Assembly: GCF_017094465.1 (NCBI RefSeq)
Contig: NZ_CP064791.1
Coordinates: forward strand, 186,001 to 250,000
DNA from: Halapricum desulfuricans
GTDB taxonomy: Archaea; Halobacteriota; Halobacteria; Halobacteriales; Haloarculaceae
DNA: 64,000 nucleotides
Direction: 5' to 3'
The notes beneath the pieces are model-generated. The model was not told where the DNA came from and made no database searches. It saw only the letters and a program-made list of their open reading frames with translations. Below, piece by piece: positions 16,451 through 25,850 of this stretch. Positions within the stretch are counted from its first letter, which is position 1. Each line of letters begins with the position of its first letter. A program made the position numbers and the translations under genes.

Positions 16451-17092
16451 ATGGACGCACACCTCCGGGCGGGCATCGCGATCTACAACGCGGGCTACTA
16501 TCACGCCGCCCACGACGCCTGGGAAGAGTACTGGATGGGGCTGTCAGAAGGCCCGGACAAGGACTTCCTGCAGGGGCTGATCCAGTTCACTGCGGCGGTC
16601 TATCACACGACCAACGACAACTGGCTCGGCGCGCGCAAACTCGCCGATACGTCCCAGGAGTATCTCGACGGCCTGGGCGATCGATATTGCGGCGTGGATC
16701 TCTCCACTGTCAGGTATCACCTCCGGGCGCTCGAACGCGACCCCGAACGCGTCGGCTCCGCACCGCCGCCGCAGGTCGAACACGACGGCCGCCCGGTCGG
16801 CCTCGACGACCTCGACTTCGAGGCGACCGGCGTCGCCGCGACGGTACTGGCCGAAGACCTCGAGTACGACGAGGGGGTCTTCGAACGCGGCGTCGAGTAC
16901 GCCCGTCGCGATCTCGAGGACGGCAATCAGACGAGTCCGTTCGTGTCGCTCGTGTTGGATTTCGTCCGGGAGTCACAGGGCACCGGTGAGGGAGACTCGG
17001 ATGTCGACCACCGGGACATCATCGCTCAGCGGCTCGGCGAACACGTCGATCGCCGCCGGAGTCGCGAGGCCGACGTCGATGGGCTGTTCTAG
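16451..17092 (+). CDS. DUF309 family protein
   Basis: 213 residues from MDAHLRAG; the longer frame reads through the tRNA-Arg and is not coding. The N-terminal helical domain carries the DUF309 hallmark HDAWEEYWMG near residues 19-28, followed by FLQGLIQFTAAVYH. The family is a small all-helical domain of unknown biochemical function. The C-terminal 100 residues are acidic and less conserved. Its stop overlaps the convergent metallohydrolase stop by 4 nt (CTAG). Confidence 0.88.
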   Translation: MDAHLRAGIAIYNAGYYHAAHDAWEEYWMGLSEGPDKDFLQGLIQFTAAVYHTTNDNWLGARKLADTSQEYLDGLGDRYCGVDLSTVRYHLRALERDPERVGSAPPPQVEHDGRPVGLDDLDFEATGVAATVLAEDLEYDEGVFERGVEYARRDLEDGNQTSPFVSLVLDFVRESQGTGEGDSDVDHRDIIAQRLGEHVDRRRSREADVDGLF

Positions 17093-17832
17093 CTGTCCAG
17101 CGTCACCGCTATTTCGTCGTCCACCGCCGCGGCGAACGCCTCGGCGTCGGTCTCCAGCGCTTCGAAGGTATTGTAGTGGATCGGGACGACAAGCTCCGGC
17201 TTCAGTTCGTTCGCGAGCGCCGCAGCTTCCGTCCGATCCATCGTGAACGCCCCGCCGATCGGCGGCAGGAAGACGTCCACAGCAAGCGCGGCGTGGCCGT
17301 CGAGCACGTCCGTGTCGCCGGGCCAGCAGACCCGCGTTCCGTCGATCGCGAGCAGGTAGCCACAGCCACGCCCCTCCGGGTGGTACGGCGAGCCGTCGGG
17401 GCGGGTGTGTGGTCCGTTCGGTTCGTTGTACGCCGGCAGCGTCCAGATCGCGACGCCCGCGACGACGAGGTCGGATTCGTCGTCGACGGCCCGCAGCTCG
17501 TAGTCGAGATTGGCCAGTCGCGGAAGATCGCGTCGCGACCCCTGGAGATCCATTCCCTCGAAGGCGACGACCGTCGCGTCCTCGCTTGCGACCCGATCGA
17601 TCCCGTCCGGATCGTAGTGGTGGGCGTGCGTGACACAGACGACGTCGCCGTCTTCCGGCCGGTAGTCCCGACTCGGCGGGTGGGCCACGCCGGGCGTGTC
17701 CGGCTCCCACTCGCCGGTGAGCACGCCGTAGCGGCCCGGATCGAGGTAGACGACCGTGCCGTCGGCCGCTTCGAGCCGCACCGTCGCGTATCCGAGCCAC
17801 TCGATCGTGAGTCCGTCGTACGTGACTGTCAT
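17089..17832 (-). CDS. MBL-fold metal-dependent hydrolase
   Basis: 247 residues from MTVTYDGLTIEWLGYAT. The metallo-beta-lactamase signature appears as THAHHYDPDG near residue 70, with later metal ligands GDTD near 175 and PIHYNTF near 215, in the UlaG/YtnP-like arrangement. Substrate unknown; related proteins hydrolyse phosphoesters, lactones or thioesters. The protein is probably cytoplasmic, with no signal peptide. It lies 56 nt downstream of the DNA ligase gene on the same strand, so it may be cotranscribed. Confidence 0.88.
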   Translation of the reverse strand: MTVTYDGLTIEWLGYATVRLEAADGTVVYLDPGRYGVLTGEWEPDTPGVAHPPSRDYRPEDGDVVCVTHAHHYDPDGIDRVASEDATVVAFEGMDLQGSRRDLPRLANLDYELRAVDDESDLVVAGVAIWTLPAYNEPNGPHTRPDGSPYHPEGRGCGYLLAIDGTRVCWPGDTDVLDGHAALAVDVFLPPIGGAFTMDRTEAAALANELKPELVVPIHYNTFEALETDAEAFAAAVDDEIAVTLDS

Positions 17833-17888
17833 ATTGTCCAGATCAGGCGGAATCGGCAAAAGTCCCGCGCCGGAGCCGCCCCGACACG

Positions 17889-19538
17889 CTACTGCTCGGC
17901 GGCCAGCCGTTCGACTCGTTCGAGGGTGTCTCCGTCCTCGGGTGTCTTGTCCTCGCGGACGCCCAGAAACCGGGGGAACCGCAGTGCGTAGCCTGATTCG
18001 TAGGTGCTGGATGTCTGCAACTCCTCGTAGCCGACCTCGAAGACGACCGCCGGGTCGAGATCGACCGCGACGCCGTCCTCGCTGCGGACGTGCGACTCGA
18101 GGCGCTCGGTCAGCGACTGGAGTTGCTCGTCGGTGATGCCGGTCGCGACGTTGCCGACCGGCGCGTAGCCGTCCGGCGTGCGCGCCGAGACCTCGAACGT
18201 CCCGAGCAGTTCGGCGCGCCGCCCCTCGCCCCACTCCGCACCTGTGACGACCAGATCCAGCGTCTCTACGTCGGGCTTGCGCTTGCGCCAGTGTTTACCG
18301 CGCCGACCCGGTGTGTACGCCGACTCGGGATCCTTGAGCATGATCCCCTCGTGGCCCGCCTCCAGCGTCTCGGCCTCGATCTCGGCGATCGCCTCGCCGT
18401 CCTCGGCGAGCCACCACTCCGAGACGCCCGTCGAAAGCAGCCGTTCGAGGCGCTCGCGACGCGCTTCGAGCGCGGCGTCCAGCAGGTCTTCCCCGTCCGC
18501 GTGCAGACAGTCGAACGCCCGCAGGCGTACTTCCACGTTCTCGCGGGCCTTCGCGACGTCGTGTTTCCGGCGAAAGCGCCGCAATACGTCCTGGAATGGA
18601 AGCATCTCGCCGTCCTCGTCGATCGCGACGACTTCCCCGTCGAGGATCGCCGGCGCGTCCAGTTCGCACTCGACGAAGGCGACGACCTCCGGCAGGGCGT
18701 CGGTCACCTCCTCCATGTTCCGCGAGAACAGCCGCGCCCGATCGCCGTCGTAATGGACCTGTACCCGCGCGCCGTCGTACTTGACTTCGACCGCGGCTTG
18801 CCCCCAGTCTTCGAGTGCGCCGGTGACCGTCCCGGTCTGGGCGAGCATCGCCTGGACCGGTCGCCCGATCTCGAGGTGTAACTCTTCGAGGCCGTCTTCG
18901 CCGTCCTCGCGTGCGACCGCCGCGACGAGCCCATAATCGTTGGTGACCTGCAGCGCGCGCTCGACCGCCTCGATCGGTGCGTCGAACGCTCCGGCGATGG
19001 CGTCTCTGACCGTCCCGCCCCCGACGCCGATCCGCATCTCCCCGAGGACGAGCCGGGCGAGATACCGCGCTTCCGTCGCGTTCGAACGGTTGAACAGCCC
19101 GAAGAGCAGGTCCGTCTTCGTGTCCTGGCTGCCGGCACCTTCGGCCGCGGCCAGCTCACGGAGGTCGCCGTCCACTTCGGCGACGGTCAGCCCGTCGTCG
19201 TCACCGCCGGTGAACGCGCCCAGCCCCTGCTGTCCGCCGAGGTCGTAACTGGCGGCGACGGTGCCGATCTCACCGCGGTCGGCGAGCCGGGCTTCCACGT
19301 CCGCCGCGGTGACGTTGTGCCCGGCCGCACGGGCGATCGCCTCGTAACATAGCGCGGGTCCGATGTCCAGCGTCCGGGAGTCGTGCGCGGGGAACACCCG
19401 TCCCTGTAGAAAACGGACGATACTCGGGAGGTCCGACCCGGCCACTGCGAGCAGGTTGCTGACCCGCTCGGTTATTTCGGTGTCGGCGCTCGCGGCCTCG
19501 ATCTCGTGTGCCCGATCGGCGAACGCGGCGAAGTCCAT
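17889..19538 (-). CDS. lig: ATP-dependent DNA ligase
   Basis: 549 residues, the usual archaeal/eukaryal ligase I size. Residues 1-210 form the helical DNA-binding domain. The adenylation motif is EVKYDGARVQ near residue 250, with the nucleotidyl Lys. Further motifs are FSRNMEEVT, ILDGEVVAI, EGIMLKDPES and the GKHWRKRKP motif V region, with an OB-fold C-terminus. It seals nicks in Okazaki fragments and repair intermediates using ATP. ATP is the expected cofactor; NAD ligases have a different layout with zinc-finger and BRCT domains, absent here. Confidence 0.96.
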   Translation of the reverse strand: MDFAAFADRAHEIEAASADTEITERVSNLLAVAGSDLPSIVRFLQGRVFPAHDSRTLDIGPALCYEAIARAAGHNVTAADVEARLADRGEIGTVAASYDLGGQQGLGAFTGGDDDGLTVAEVDGDLRELAAAEGAGSQDTKTDLLFGLFNRSNATEARYLARLVLGEMRIGVGGGTVRDAIAGAFDAPIEAVERALQVTNDYGLVAAVAREDGEDGLEELHLEIGRPVQAMLAQTGTVTGALEDWGQAAVEVKYDGARVQVHYDGDRARLFSRNMEEVTDALPEVVAFVECELDAPAILDGEVVAIDEDGEMLPFQDVLRRFRRKHDVAKARENVEVRLRAFDCLHADGEDLLDAALEARRERLERLLSTGVSEWWLAEDGEAIAEIEAETLEAGHEGIMLKDPESAYTPGRRGKHWRKRKPDVETLDLVVTGAEWGEGRRAELLGTFEVSARTPDGYAPVGNVATGITDEQLQSLTERLESHVRSEDGVAVDLDPAVVFEVGYEELQTSSTYESGYALRFPRFLGVREDKTPEDGDTLERVERLAAEQ

Positions 19539-19595
19539 CGCCCAACGGTTGCCCGCTCGCGACCCTAATACTGTCGTCCTGTCACGGCACGCGGA

Positions 19596-22106
19596 TCAGC
19601 CGGTGGCTCCGACTGGGATGAGCGCTTCTGTCGTACCGCTCGTGTCGGTCCGGTTGTGGGTAACCGTCGCCTCCACGGCCACCTGGTAGCTGCCTGCCGG
19701 GTACGGCCGGTCAGTTTCGTTGCCCGCGTAGTCGAACTGGCGGTTGTCGTTCGTGTCCAGATGGGGGACGGCGACGATATCGAGTTCACTCCGATCGGGT
19801 GGGTTATCGAGCGTGACGACGACGTTGCGGTGGGTTCCCGGCGGCAGGTACTCCGTTCGGCCGATCACGTCGCCATCCCGGTCGTCGATGTGGACGACAA
19901 CGAACCCGCCGTCGGACATCGAGACCGACTCGACGGTCATCTGCTCGCCGTCCGTCACGGGCTGGGTCCCGAAGTTGATCGACGCGACCGGCGACGACAG
20001 GAGCAGGAGGGCCACGTACGCGATGGCGAGCATCCCCGCCGCGTGTTTGGCGCCGTCTTTGAGCGTCCCCTCGCCGAGTTGCCCGGCGATGAACCCCGAG
20101 AACAGGGCCTGGACCAGTGCCGTGTGGAAGAAGACCAGCGCGTAGGCGGCCTTGTCGACCTCACCGAGGCGGGCGAACTGCTCGGCGTTGACTCCCAGCC
20201 GGTTGGGGCCCTCGGGCGTCTGGATCGATTCGGGCAGCGCGGGGATCAGCACCTCCTGGACGGCGATGATGATCACGAGAAAGACGAAAAACGAGATGTA
20301 GATGACGACCAGATAGGTAAACATCTGCTGGCGGCGCTGGCGTCGCATCCGCAGGTCCGACCGGGACTGGTCGGCGGCGATCCGCAGCACCGGTCCGAGC
20401 TTGCCACTGGCGTGCATTGCGTTGGTCAGCAGCGTCACGACCCGTGCGATCGAGGTCGTCCGGACGCGCCGCCCGAACCTGACCAGCGCGGCCTGCACGT
20501 TCGCGCCCATCTCCACGTCGCTCCAGATCCGGTCAACCTCGTCGCCGAGTGCGTCTAGGTCGCTGTCTCTGACCCGATCGAGGCTCTCGACGACGGACAT
20601 TCCGGCCTCGTTGAGGCTCGCGAGCCGTTCGAGCAGATCGGGCGTCGCCGCCTCGATCCGGTCGATGCGCCGCTTGTACAGCTCGCGGACGACGGCGAAG
20701 GTCCCGAGGACGAACAGCCCGGCCTGGATGAGGATATCGTCGAGCACCCGCACGCTGATCCCGTCTCCGGCCAGCGCGGCGGGCACCCGGAGTCCGATCC
20801 AGACCAGCGCGATCGGGATAGTCAGATACAGCAACCGCGTCGGATGCCACATAATTGTCTGCAGCGGCGATCCGAACACCCCCTTGAGGCGACTGGCGCG
20901 GTCGTAGAGGCGCAGTTGTGCCAGATTCGACCGAACCGTCGGACTCACTCCTCCGTCAGCGCTCGCTGTCGGCGTCTCGGGGACGGTCTTGCTCCGGGAC
21001 CGACTCGCGGTGTCCGGGGTACTCGTGCTCTCGTCGTCCGCCGCGAGCTGGGAGACGCCGCTCTCGCGGGCGATGCCGAGCTGTTCGAGTTTCTGCATCA
21101 GGAAGACCATGAACCCGGCGTTGGCCAGCGGGATGATCAGGTATCCGATCATCTTGATGAACAGTAGCGTGTCCGTCGTCGTGAGCCCGAACACGAGCAG
21201 GATCGTCACCAGAAAGAGCATCCCCGCGACCAGCACCGTCACGTACGCCTCGGCGATCGTCGCCAGCAACTCCAGGATCTCCTCTTGGCGCTCTTCTGCC
21301 TCTTCCTGGTAGCGTTCGTACTCTGACTGCAGGAAGCGAGGCAGGCTCCGGCCGCTCTGGAGGACGCTCGCGAGGTTCTCGGAGAAGGTCTTCCACTTCT
21401 CGCTGGGCGTCCGGTAGGCGATCCGCCGGATCGCCGAGATCACGTCCGTGTTGAACAGGTCCATCTGCCGGACGCCGACGTTGACCTCCGCGGCCGCGTC
21501 CCCGTAGATCCCCTGGTTCTCTCCGAGCGTGCGCATCACCGTCGGAAACGTCGTCCCGCCGCGGGAGAGGGCGTACATGAACGCGACTGTCCGCGGCAGC
21601 GCCTCGTTGATCCCGCGTCGGCGGACCTCGGCGTTGCTCTGTGGGATCTGCCAGCGGAAGACGTACGCGAGCGTCGCCGCGAGCGAGCCGACGGCGACCC
21701 CGCCGCCGACGTACAGCAGGCTCCGTGCGGTCGGCGAGAGCACGATCTCCAGGTTCGGGTCGCCGAACGCCTCGCCCATCACGGAGGGCAACTGTGCCAG
21801 CGTGGCCGCCACCGCCGGCAGCACCGCGAGTGTGCCGGCGACGAGATAGACGCCCAGCGTTCCGCCCGCTATCCCGGCGACGACGGTGTACAGGTACGTC
21901 CGCGTCGTGTAGATGCGGTATGTCTGATCGACGTGTGCGGCCTCCAGCGACCGCTTGCGCGCCGTCGAGTCGACGACGAACCGGTCGAACGCGAGCCGCG
22001 ATATCCGGGAGACGAAGCCGCTCGCCCACGAACTGACGGTCACGAGCGAGAGAAGCCCCACGAGGACCGCGGCGATCCCGAGCGGGAGAAACTGGATCGG
22101 CTCCAT
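19596..22106 (-). CDS. Type IV pilus/archaellum-like membrane platform protein (PilC, double T2SSF)
   Basis: 836 residues. Two T2SSF (FlaJ/TadC-type) domains are visible, about 190-350 and 530-690, each with a helical cytoplasmic part (ALSRGGTTFPTVMRTLGE; RLASLNEAGMSVVESLDRV) and flanking membrane helices. The C-terminal 130 residues are a predicted extracytoplasmic beta domain. This is the membrane platform on which a PilB ATPase acts to assemble or secrete pilins; haloarchaea carry several PilB-PilC pairs. It starts 2 nt after the PilB stop, so they form an operon. No pilin or prepilin peptidase gene is adjacent, so the substrate is unknown. Confidence 0.9.
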   Translation of the reverse strand: MEPIQFLPLGIAAVLVGLLSLVTVSSWASGFVSRISRLAFDRFVVDSTARKRSLEAAHVDQTYRIYTTRTYLYTVVAGIAGGTLGVYLVAGTLAVLPAVAATLAQLPSVMGEAFGDPNLEIVLSPTARSLLYVGGGVAVGSLAATLAYVFRWQIPQSNAEVRRRGINEALPRTVAFMYALSRGGTTFPTVMRTLGENQGIYGDAAAEVNVGVRQMDLFNTDVISAIRRIAYRTPSEKWKTFSENLASVLQSGRSLPRFLQSEYERYQEEAEERQEEILELLATIAEAYVTVLVAGMLFLVTILLVFGLTTTDTLLFIKMIGYLIIPLANAGFMVFLMQKLEQLGIARESGVSQLAADDESTSTPDTASRSRSKTVPETPTASADGGVSPTVRSNLAQLRLYDRASRLKGVFGSPLQTIMWHPTRLLYLTIPIALVWIGLRVPAALAGDGISVRVLDDILIQAGLFVLGTFAVVRELYKRRIDRIEAATPDLLERLASLNEAGMSVVESLDRVRDSDLDALGDEVDRIWSDVEMGANVQAALVRFGRRVRTTSIARVVTLLTNAMHASGKLGPVLRIAADQSRSDLRMRRQRRQQMFTYLVVIYISFFVFLVIIIAVQEVLIPALPESIQTPEGPNRLGVNAEQFARLGEVDKAAYALVFFHTALVQALFSGFIAGQLGEGTLKDGAKHAAGMLAIAYVALLLLSSPVASINFGTQPVTDGEQMTVESVSMSDGGFVVVHIDDRDGDVIGRTEYLPPGTHRNVVVTLDNPPDRSELDIVAVPHLDTNDNRQFDYAGNETDRPYPAGSYQVAVEATVTHNRTDTSGTTEALIPVGATG

Positions 22107-22107
22107 A

Positions 22108-23739
22108 TCACTCTGTCGTCGTGACCACGTCGCTCGCTTCGACTGTCTCCATGACGCGATCCTTGTCGGCGTAATACCGGTTGACCCACGAGGTGAACCG
22201 CCGGTAGTCGGTGATGCCCTCCTCCCAGAGATACGAGAGGACTGCCTTCCTGTCTTTGAGTTCGCTCAGCAACTCCGAACGAGTCCAGCCCCGATCCGCC
22301 TGGATCTCCTCGAGCAGATCGGAGTTGCGCTGGCGGAAGGCGTCCTCCTCGGCGTTCCAGGCGAAGGTGTTCGAGTAGTCCAGTTCGCCGGTCCGCTGGT
22401 CGATCCCCTCGATCTCCGCGAGGGTCTTGATCCGTCGGACGCGCTTGTCCTCGTGGCGGGTCAACACCTGTACACAGAGCAGGTCGAGACTGGCGACCAT
22501 CGGCCGCGGGACGTTGATCGGCTCGTTCTCCAGCCGGTTGATCACCGTCTGGACGGAGTCGGCGTGCATCGTCGAGTAGGTCGTGTGGCCGGTGTTCATC
22601 GCCTGGAACAGCGTCACCGCCTCCTGGCCGCGGACCTCGCCGACGACGATGTACTCCGGTCGATGGCGCAGCGCCGACCGCAGCAGGTCGTACATCGTGA
22701 TGTCGTCCTCGTCGAATCGCTCGCGGGTCACCGAAGAGAGCCAGTTGTCGTGATACAGCGACAGCTCCCGGGTGTCCTCGATCGTCAGCACCTTCGATCG
22801 CGGCGGGACGAACATCGAGACGGCGTTCATACTCGTTGTCTTGCCCGCGGCAGTCCCGCCCGCGAAGATCAGCGACTTGTTGGACTCGATGGCCAGCCAC
22901 AGGAAGGCGAGCATGTCCAGATCGACCGTCCCGAACTCCAGCAGATCGACCGGCGTGAACGGCTCCTCGGCGTACTTTCGGATGGTGAAGGCCGACCCAC
23001 GTGGCGTGACTTCCTCGCCCAGGGCGAGTTCGATCCGCGAGCCGTCCGGTAGCGTCGTCGAGACGACGGGATCCGAGACGGAGATGTGCCGTCCCGACCG
23101 CTGGGCGAGCTGGATCACGAAGTTCCGAAGTTCCTGCTCGCCGAAGGTGACGTTCGTCTCGATGTCGGTGTACGCCTCGTGATACGCGAAGATCGGCAGC
23201 CCGACGCCGTCACAGGAGATGTCCTCGATGTCCGGGTCGTGCATCAGCGGGTCGATCTTGCCGTAGCCCTGGAACTGCCGGTAGAGATAATAGAACAGCC
23301 GGTAGAACGACTCCGGCTCGATCACGACGCCGTATTCCTCCAGGCGCGCCTCTAGCTCCTCCAGCAGTGCCGTCTCGGGGTCGTCCTCGATGTTCTCGCG
23401 ATACAGAAGGGGCGTCCGGATGTCTTCGAACAGCCGTTCGAGCAGATCAGTTTCGAGTTCGTCCAGGGTCGGCTCGACGACGTGATACCGGTGTTCGTTC
23501 TCCTCTGGATCGTGGTTGATCGAGACGAACGCGTAGGGGGCGTTGAGCCAGTAGCGTTCGATCTCGTCCATTCCCGCGAGCCCGTCGAACGTCACCAGCG
23601 GGTCGTGTTTGACGGGATCGTAATCCTCGACGTCGATCGACGAGCCCGTGATGACCCGCATCGAGCGGACCAGCCGCGCCTTCGCGCCGCTCAACAACCC
23701 GTCTGACTCGCCGGCCGGTTCGCGTTCGGAATCTGCCAT
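22108..23739 (-). CDS. Type II/IV secretion system ATPase (PilB/archaellar FlaI-like)
   Basis: 543 residues from MADSEREP; the longer frame adds a leader with no support. The core is a secretion ATPase: Walker A FAGGTAAGKTTSMN near residue 300, an Asp box (TIEDTRELSLYH), Walker B VGEVRGQEA near 370 and a His box (MNTGHTTYSTMHADS). It would power assembly of a type IV pilus-like fibre through the PilC protein encoded 2 nt downstream. The Walker A has GTAAGKT, within the family's range. Confidence 0.93.
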   Translation of the reverse strand: MADSEREPAGESDGLLSGAKARLVRSMRVITGSSIDVEDYDPVKHDPLVTFDGLAGMDEIERYWLNAPYAFVSINHDPEENEHRYHVVEPTLDELETDLLERLFEDIRTPLLYRENIEDDPETALLEELEARLEEYGVVIEPESFYRLFYYLYRQFQGYGKIDPLMHDPDIEDISCDGVGLPIFAYHEAYTDIETNVTFGEQELRNFVIQLAQRSGRHISVSDPVVSTTLPDGSRIELALGEEVTPRGSAFTIRKYAEEPFTPVDLLEFGTVDLDMLAFLWLAIESNKSLIFAGGTAAGKTTSMNAVSMFVPPRSKVLTIEDTRELSLYHDNWLSSVTRERFDEDDITMYDLLRSALRHRPEYIVVGEVRGQEAVTLFQAMNTGHTTYSTMHADSVQTVINRLENEPINVPRPMVASLDLLCVQVLTRHEDKRVRRIKTLAEIEGIDQRTGELDYSNTFAWNAEEDAFRQRNSDLLEEIQADRGWTRSELLSELKDRKAVLSYLWEEGITDYRRFTSWVNRYYADKDRVMETVEASDVVTTTE

Positions 23740-23848
23740 AACTCGGGAACGTCGCCACCGTGGCGCTTCTTGCCGTGGATTTAGGTCCCACGTACTTAAA
23801 TTCGACACCCCGACTATCGCTCCTCGAAACGTGCGCGGCGGGGTGTCC

Positions 23849-24424
23849 TCACCGTCGCTCCGCGCGGAGCAACGCGACCGCGAGCGCGCCCATGATGACG
23901 GTCCCGATCGGGACCGGCACGCCGCCGAGGTCCCAGTCGAGGAAGTACAACGCTGTTGCGACTCCCGTCGTGGTGGTCGCGGCCGCCAGCAGCCACCCGA
24001 TCACGCTGGCCGGCGAGGCAGGGCTGCGGGCGGTGACGCCATCCTCGTCGCGATAGAGCGCGAGGCTGTACGCGAACGCTCCTGCCAACACGACCGCGGC
24101 CAGCGCCCAGGCGATGCTGCCCGCTCCCATCCACCCGTCGTAGTGGCCGACCGCTCCGATTGGGGTGGCGACGAACAGCCCGGACGCGAGTTGCGTCCCC
24201 GGATACTGGGCCGCGAGAGCGTTCTCCGCCGAGACGAGCTGGCTGCCTGCCTGGATAATCACCGGAATCCGGACCTGGAGCTCGATCACTGACAGCCGCA
24301 CGAAGACGACGGTGCTGTCCAGTGCCGCGGCCGGCTGGTAGGCGATATTCCAGGGCAACACCATCGCGAGCCACGCCGAGAGGACCGCGAACTCGCTGGC
24401 GTACTCCGAGCGGACCCAGGCCAT
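23849..24424 (-). CDS. Haloarchaeal multi-pass membrane protein, unknown function
   Basis: 191 residues from MAWVRSEYASE. I see about four hydrophobic segments: residues 15-35, 95-120, 140-160 and 165-185. Between the first two is a roughly 55-residue extracytoplasmic loop. The MAWVRSEYA start followed by AWLAMVLPWN is a conserved haloarchaeal pattern (a DUF7549-like family, from memory). No catalytic motif. It is divergent from the next gene, with a 92-nt shared promoter region. Confidence 0.78.
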   Translation of the reverse strand: MAWVRSEYASEFAVLSAWLAMVLPWNIAYQPAAALDSTVVFVRLSVIELQVRIPVIIQAGSQLVSAENALAAQYPGTQLASGLFVATPIGAVGHYDGWMGAGSIAWALAAVVLAGAFAYSLALYRDEDGVTARSPASPASVIGWLLAAATTTTGVATALYFLDWDLGGVPVPIGTVIMGALAVALLRAERR

Positions 24425-24516
24425 TGTAAGAGTGACCATAGTCCGGGAGCGTAAAGATGTCGTTCGCCGGTGGCGTTACGTTCTTCCCGATTCGTGCCGT
24501 ACCTCGAAACGAGTCA

Positions 24517-24936
24517 ATGCGGCGCGAAGAGTTCACGACCCACGTCGATACCGACGAACTGCCCCGGCTGACCGTCTCCTTTGCGGGGACGACCGACGTA
24601 CTTCGGGAGCGATTAGCCGAGGATGGACAGTCGCCGGACGCGTCCGATATCGACGTCTCCTATCGACGGACACCGGCGGACGATCCCGGTGTCCTCGGCG
24701 TGGCCCACCGGCTCACCGGCGAGTTCGCCTTCGAGGCTCCCCTGGCGTCGTCCGACCTGCACTCGCTCGTCGACGCGACCAGCCGCCGTGAGGAGGGCGA
24801 CCGTCGCTACCAGCTCCGGATCGAGCCCGGTGACGGCGACCCCGTCGTCTTCGAGAAGGAGGCGCTCTTAGTCTACGACGGCGACGGCAACCTCGACCGC
24901 GAGCACAGCCTCATCCCCGGCGGCGTCGAGTTGTAG
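24517..24936 (+). CDS. Conserved haloarchaeal protein (DUF5793-like)
   Basis: 139 residues from MRREEFTTHV; the frame is open 20 codons further upstream but that part is unlikely. It is a small acidic, mixed alpha/beta protein with no signal or membrane helix. The MRREEFT start followed by a short strand resembles the haloarchaeal DUF5793 family as I recall it; this is a weak assignment. It ends convergent to the Sir2 gene. Confidence 0.68.
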   Translation: MRREEFTTHVDTDELPRLTVSFAGTTDVLRERLAEDGQSPDASDIDVSYRRTPADDPGVLGVAHRLTGEFAFEAPLASSDLHSLVDATSRREEGDRRYQLRIEPGDGDPVVFEKEALLVYDGDGNLDREHSLIPGGVEL

Positions 24937-24955
24937 GGATGGTTTCCTCCGCCGC

Positions 24956-25708
24956 TTATTCCAGCGCCTCGACCAGCGCCGGCAGCAGCTCGGTCACGTC
25001 CGCTCGAAGATCGTAGTCGGCCCGGTCGCTGAGCGGCGTCGCTTCGAGGTTGACGACCGCGAGCGTCGCACCTGACCGCTGGGCGCGAGCCGGGAGTCCT
25101 GCCGCAGGCTGGACCTGTAGCGACGAGCCGACCGCCAGAAAGAGATCGCTCCGCCCGGCCAGCTCGTGCGCCCGGATCGTCGGCTCGTCGGGCATCGACT
25201 CGCCGAACAGCACGACAGCCGGCTTCAGCACGCCGCCACACCCCTCACACCGGGGCGGCAGTTCGCCCTCGGCGGCCCGCTCGAACGCCGTCTCGGCCGG
25301 GAGTCTGCGGCCGCACTCGACGCATTCGGCCTCGCGGTTCGTCCCGTGCAGTTCGACGACCGTCTCCGAACCGGCGGCCGCGTGCAGGCCGTCGACGTTC
25401 TGTGTGACGACGGCCTCAAGGTACCCCTCTCGCTCCAGTTCGGCCAGCGCGTGATGGGCGCCGTTCGGTTCGACCTCGCTGTCCCCGTAGAAGGCGTCCC
25501 GGAGGTCGAGCCGATCGCGCCAGAACCCCCCGGGATCGGCGTTGAATCGCCGGTAGTGGAAGTCACGCTGGTCGAATTGCTCCCAGATGCCGCCCTCCCC
25601 GCGAAACGAGGGGATGCCCGACGCGGTCGAGACGCCCGCGCCGGTCAGCGCGACGACCCGCTCCGCGTCGGCGATCGCGCCGGCCAGTGACTCTATCGGA
25701 TCGTCCAT
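24956..25708 (-). CDS. Sir2-family NAD-dependent deacylase
   Basis: 250 residues, typical for a compact sirtuin. NAD binding is shown by ALTGAGVSTASGIPSFRG near residue 21, the catalytic region by TQNVDGLH near 103 and the general-base His in ELHGT near 121. A Cys4 zinc site is formed by CVECGRR and CEGCGG, and VGSSLQVQPAAG completes the Rossmann site. It would remove acetyl or longer acyl groups from lysines, producing nicotinamide and O-acyl-ADP-ribose. Start chosen at MDDPIES, just downstream of the divergent sucC promoter. Confidence 0.94.
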   Translation of the reverse strand: MDDPIESLAGAIADAERVVALTGAGVSTASGIPSFRGEGGIWEQFDQRDFHYRRFNADPGGFWRDRLDLRDAFYGDSEVEPNGAHHALAELEREGYLEAVVTQNVDGLHAAAGSETVVELHGTNREAECVECGRRLPAETAFERAAEGELPPRCEGCGGVLKPAVVLFGESMPDEPTIRAHELAGRSDLFLAVGSSLQVQPAAGLPARAQRSGATLAVVNLEATPLSDRADYDLRADVTELLPALVEALE

Positions 25709-25816
25709 ATACAGGCCTACGGGGGCGGATGGGTTGGCTCCTGTGGATCGATCCAGTGGAGGCCGACGGCACGTGGGGACAACACATCTGCCGGCCACAC
25801 CTGCAGCAGGGCCGGG

Positions 25817-25823
25817 ATTTAAG
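25817..25823 (+). promoter_or_regulatory. TATA element for sucCD
   Basis: ATTTAAG lies 28-34 nt before the sucC ATG at 25851, as expected for a leaderless haloarchaeal promoter. Confidence 0.6.
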
Positions 25824-25850
25824 CGCGCGCCACTCCCCTGTGAGAGTGAT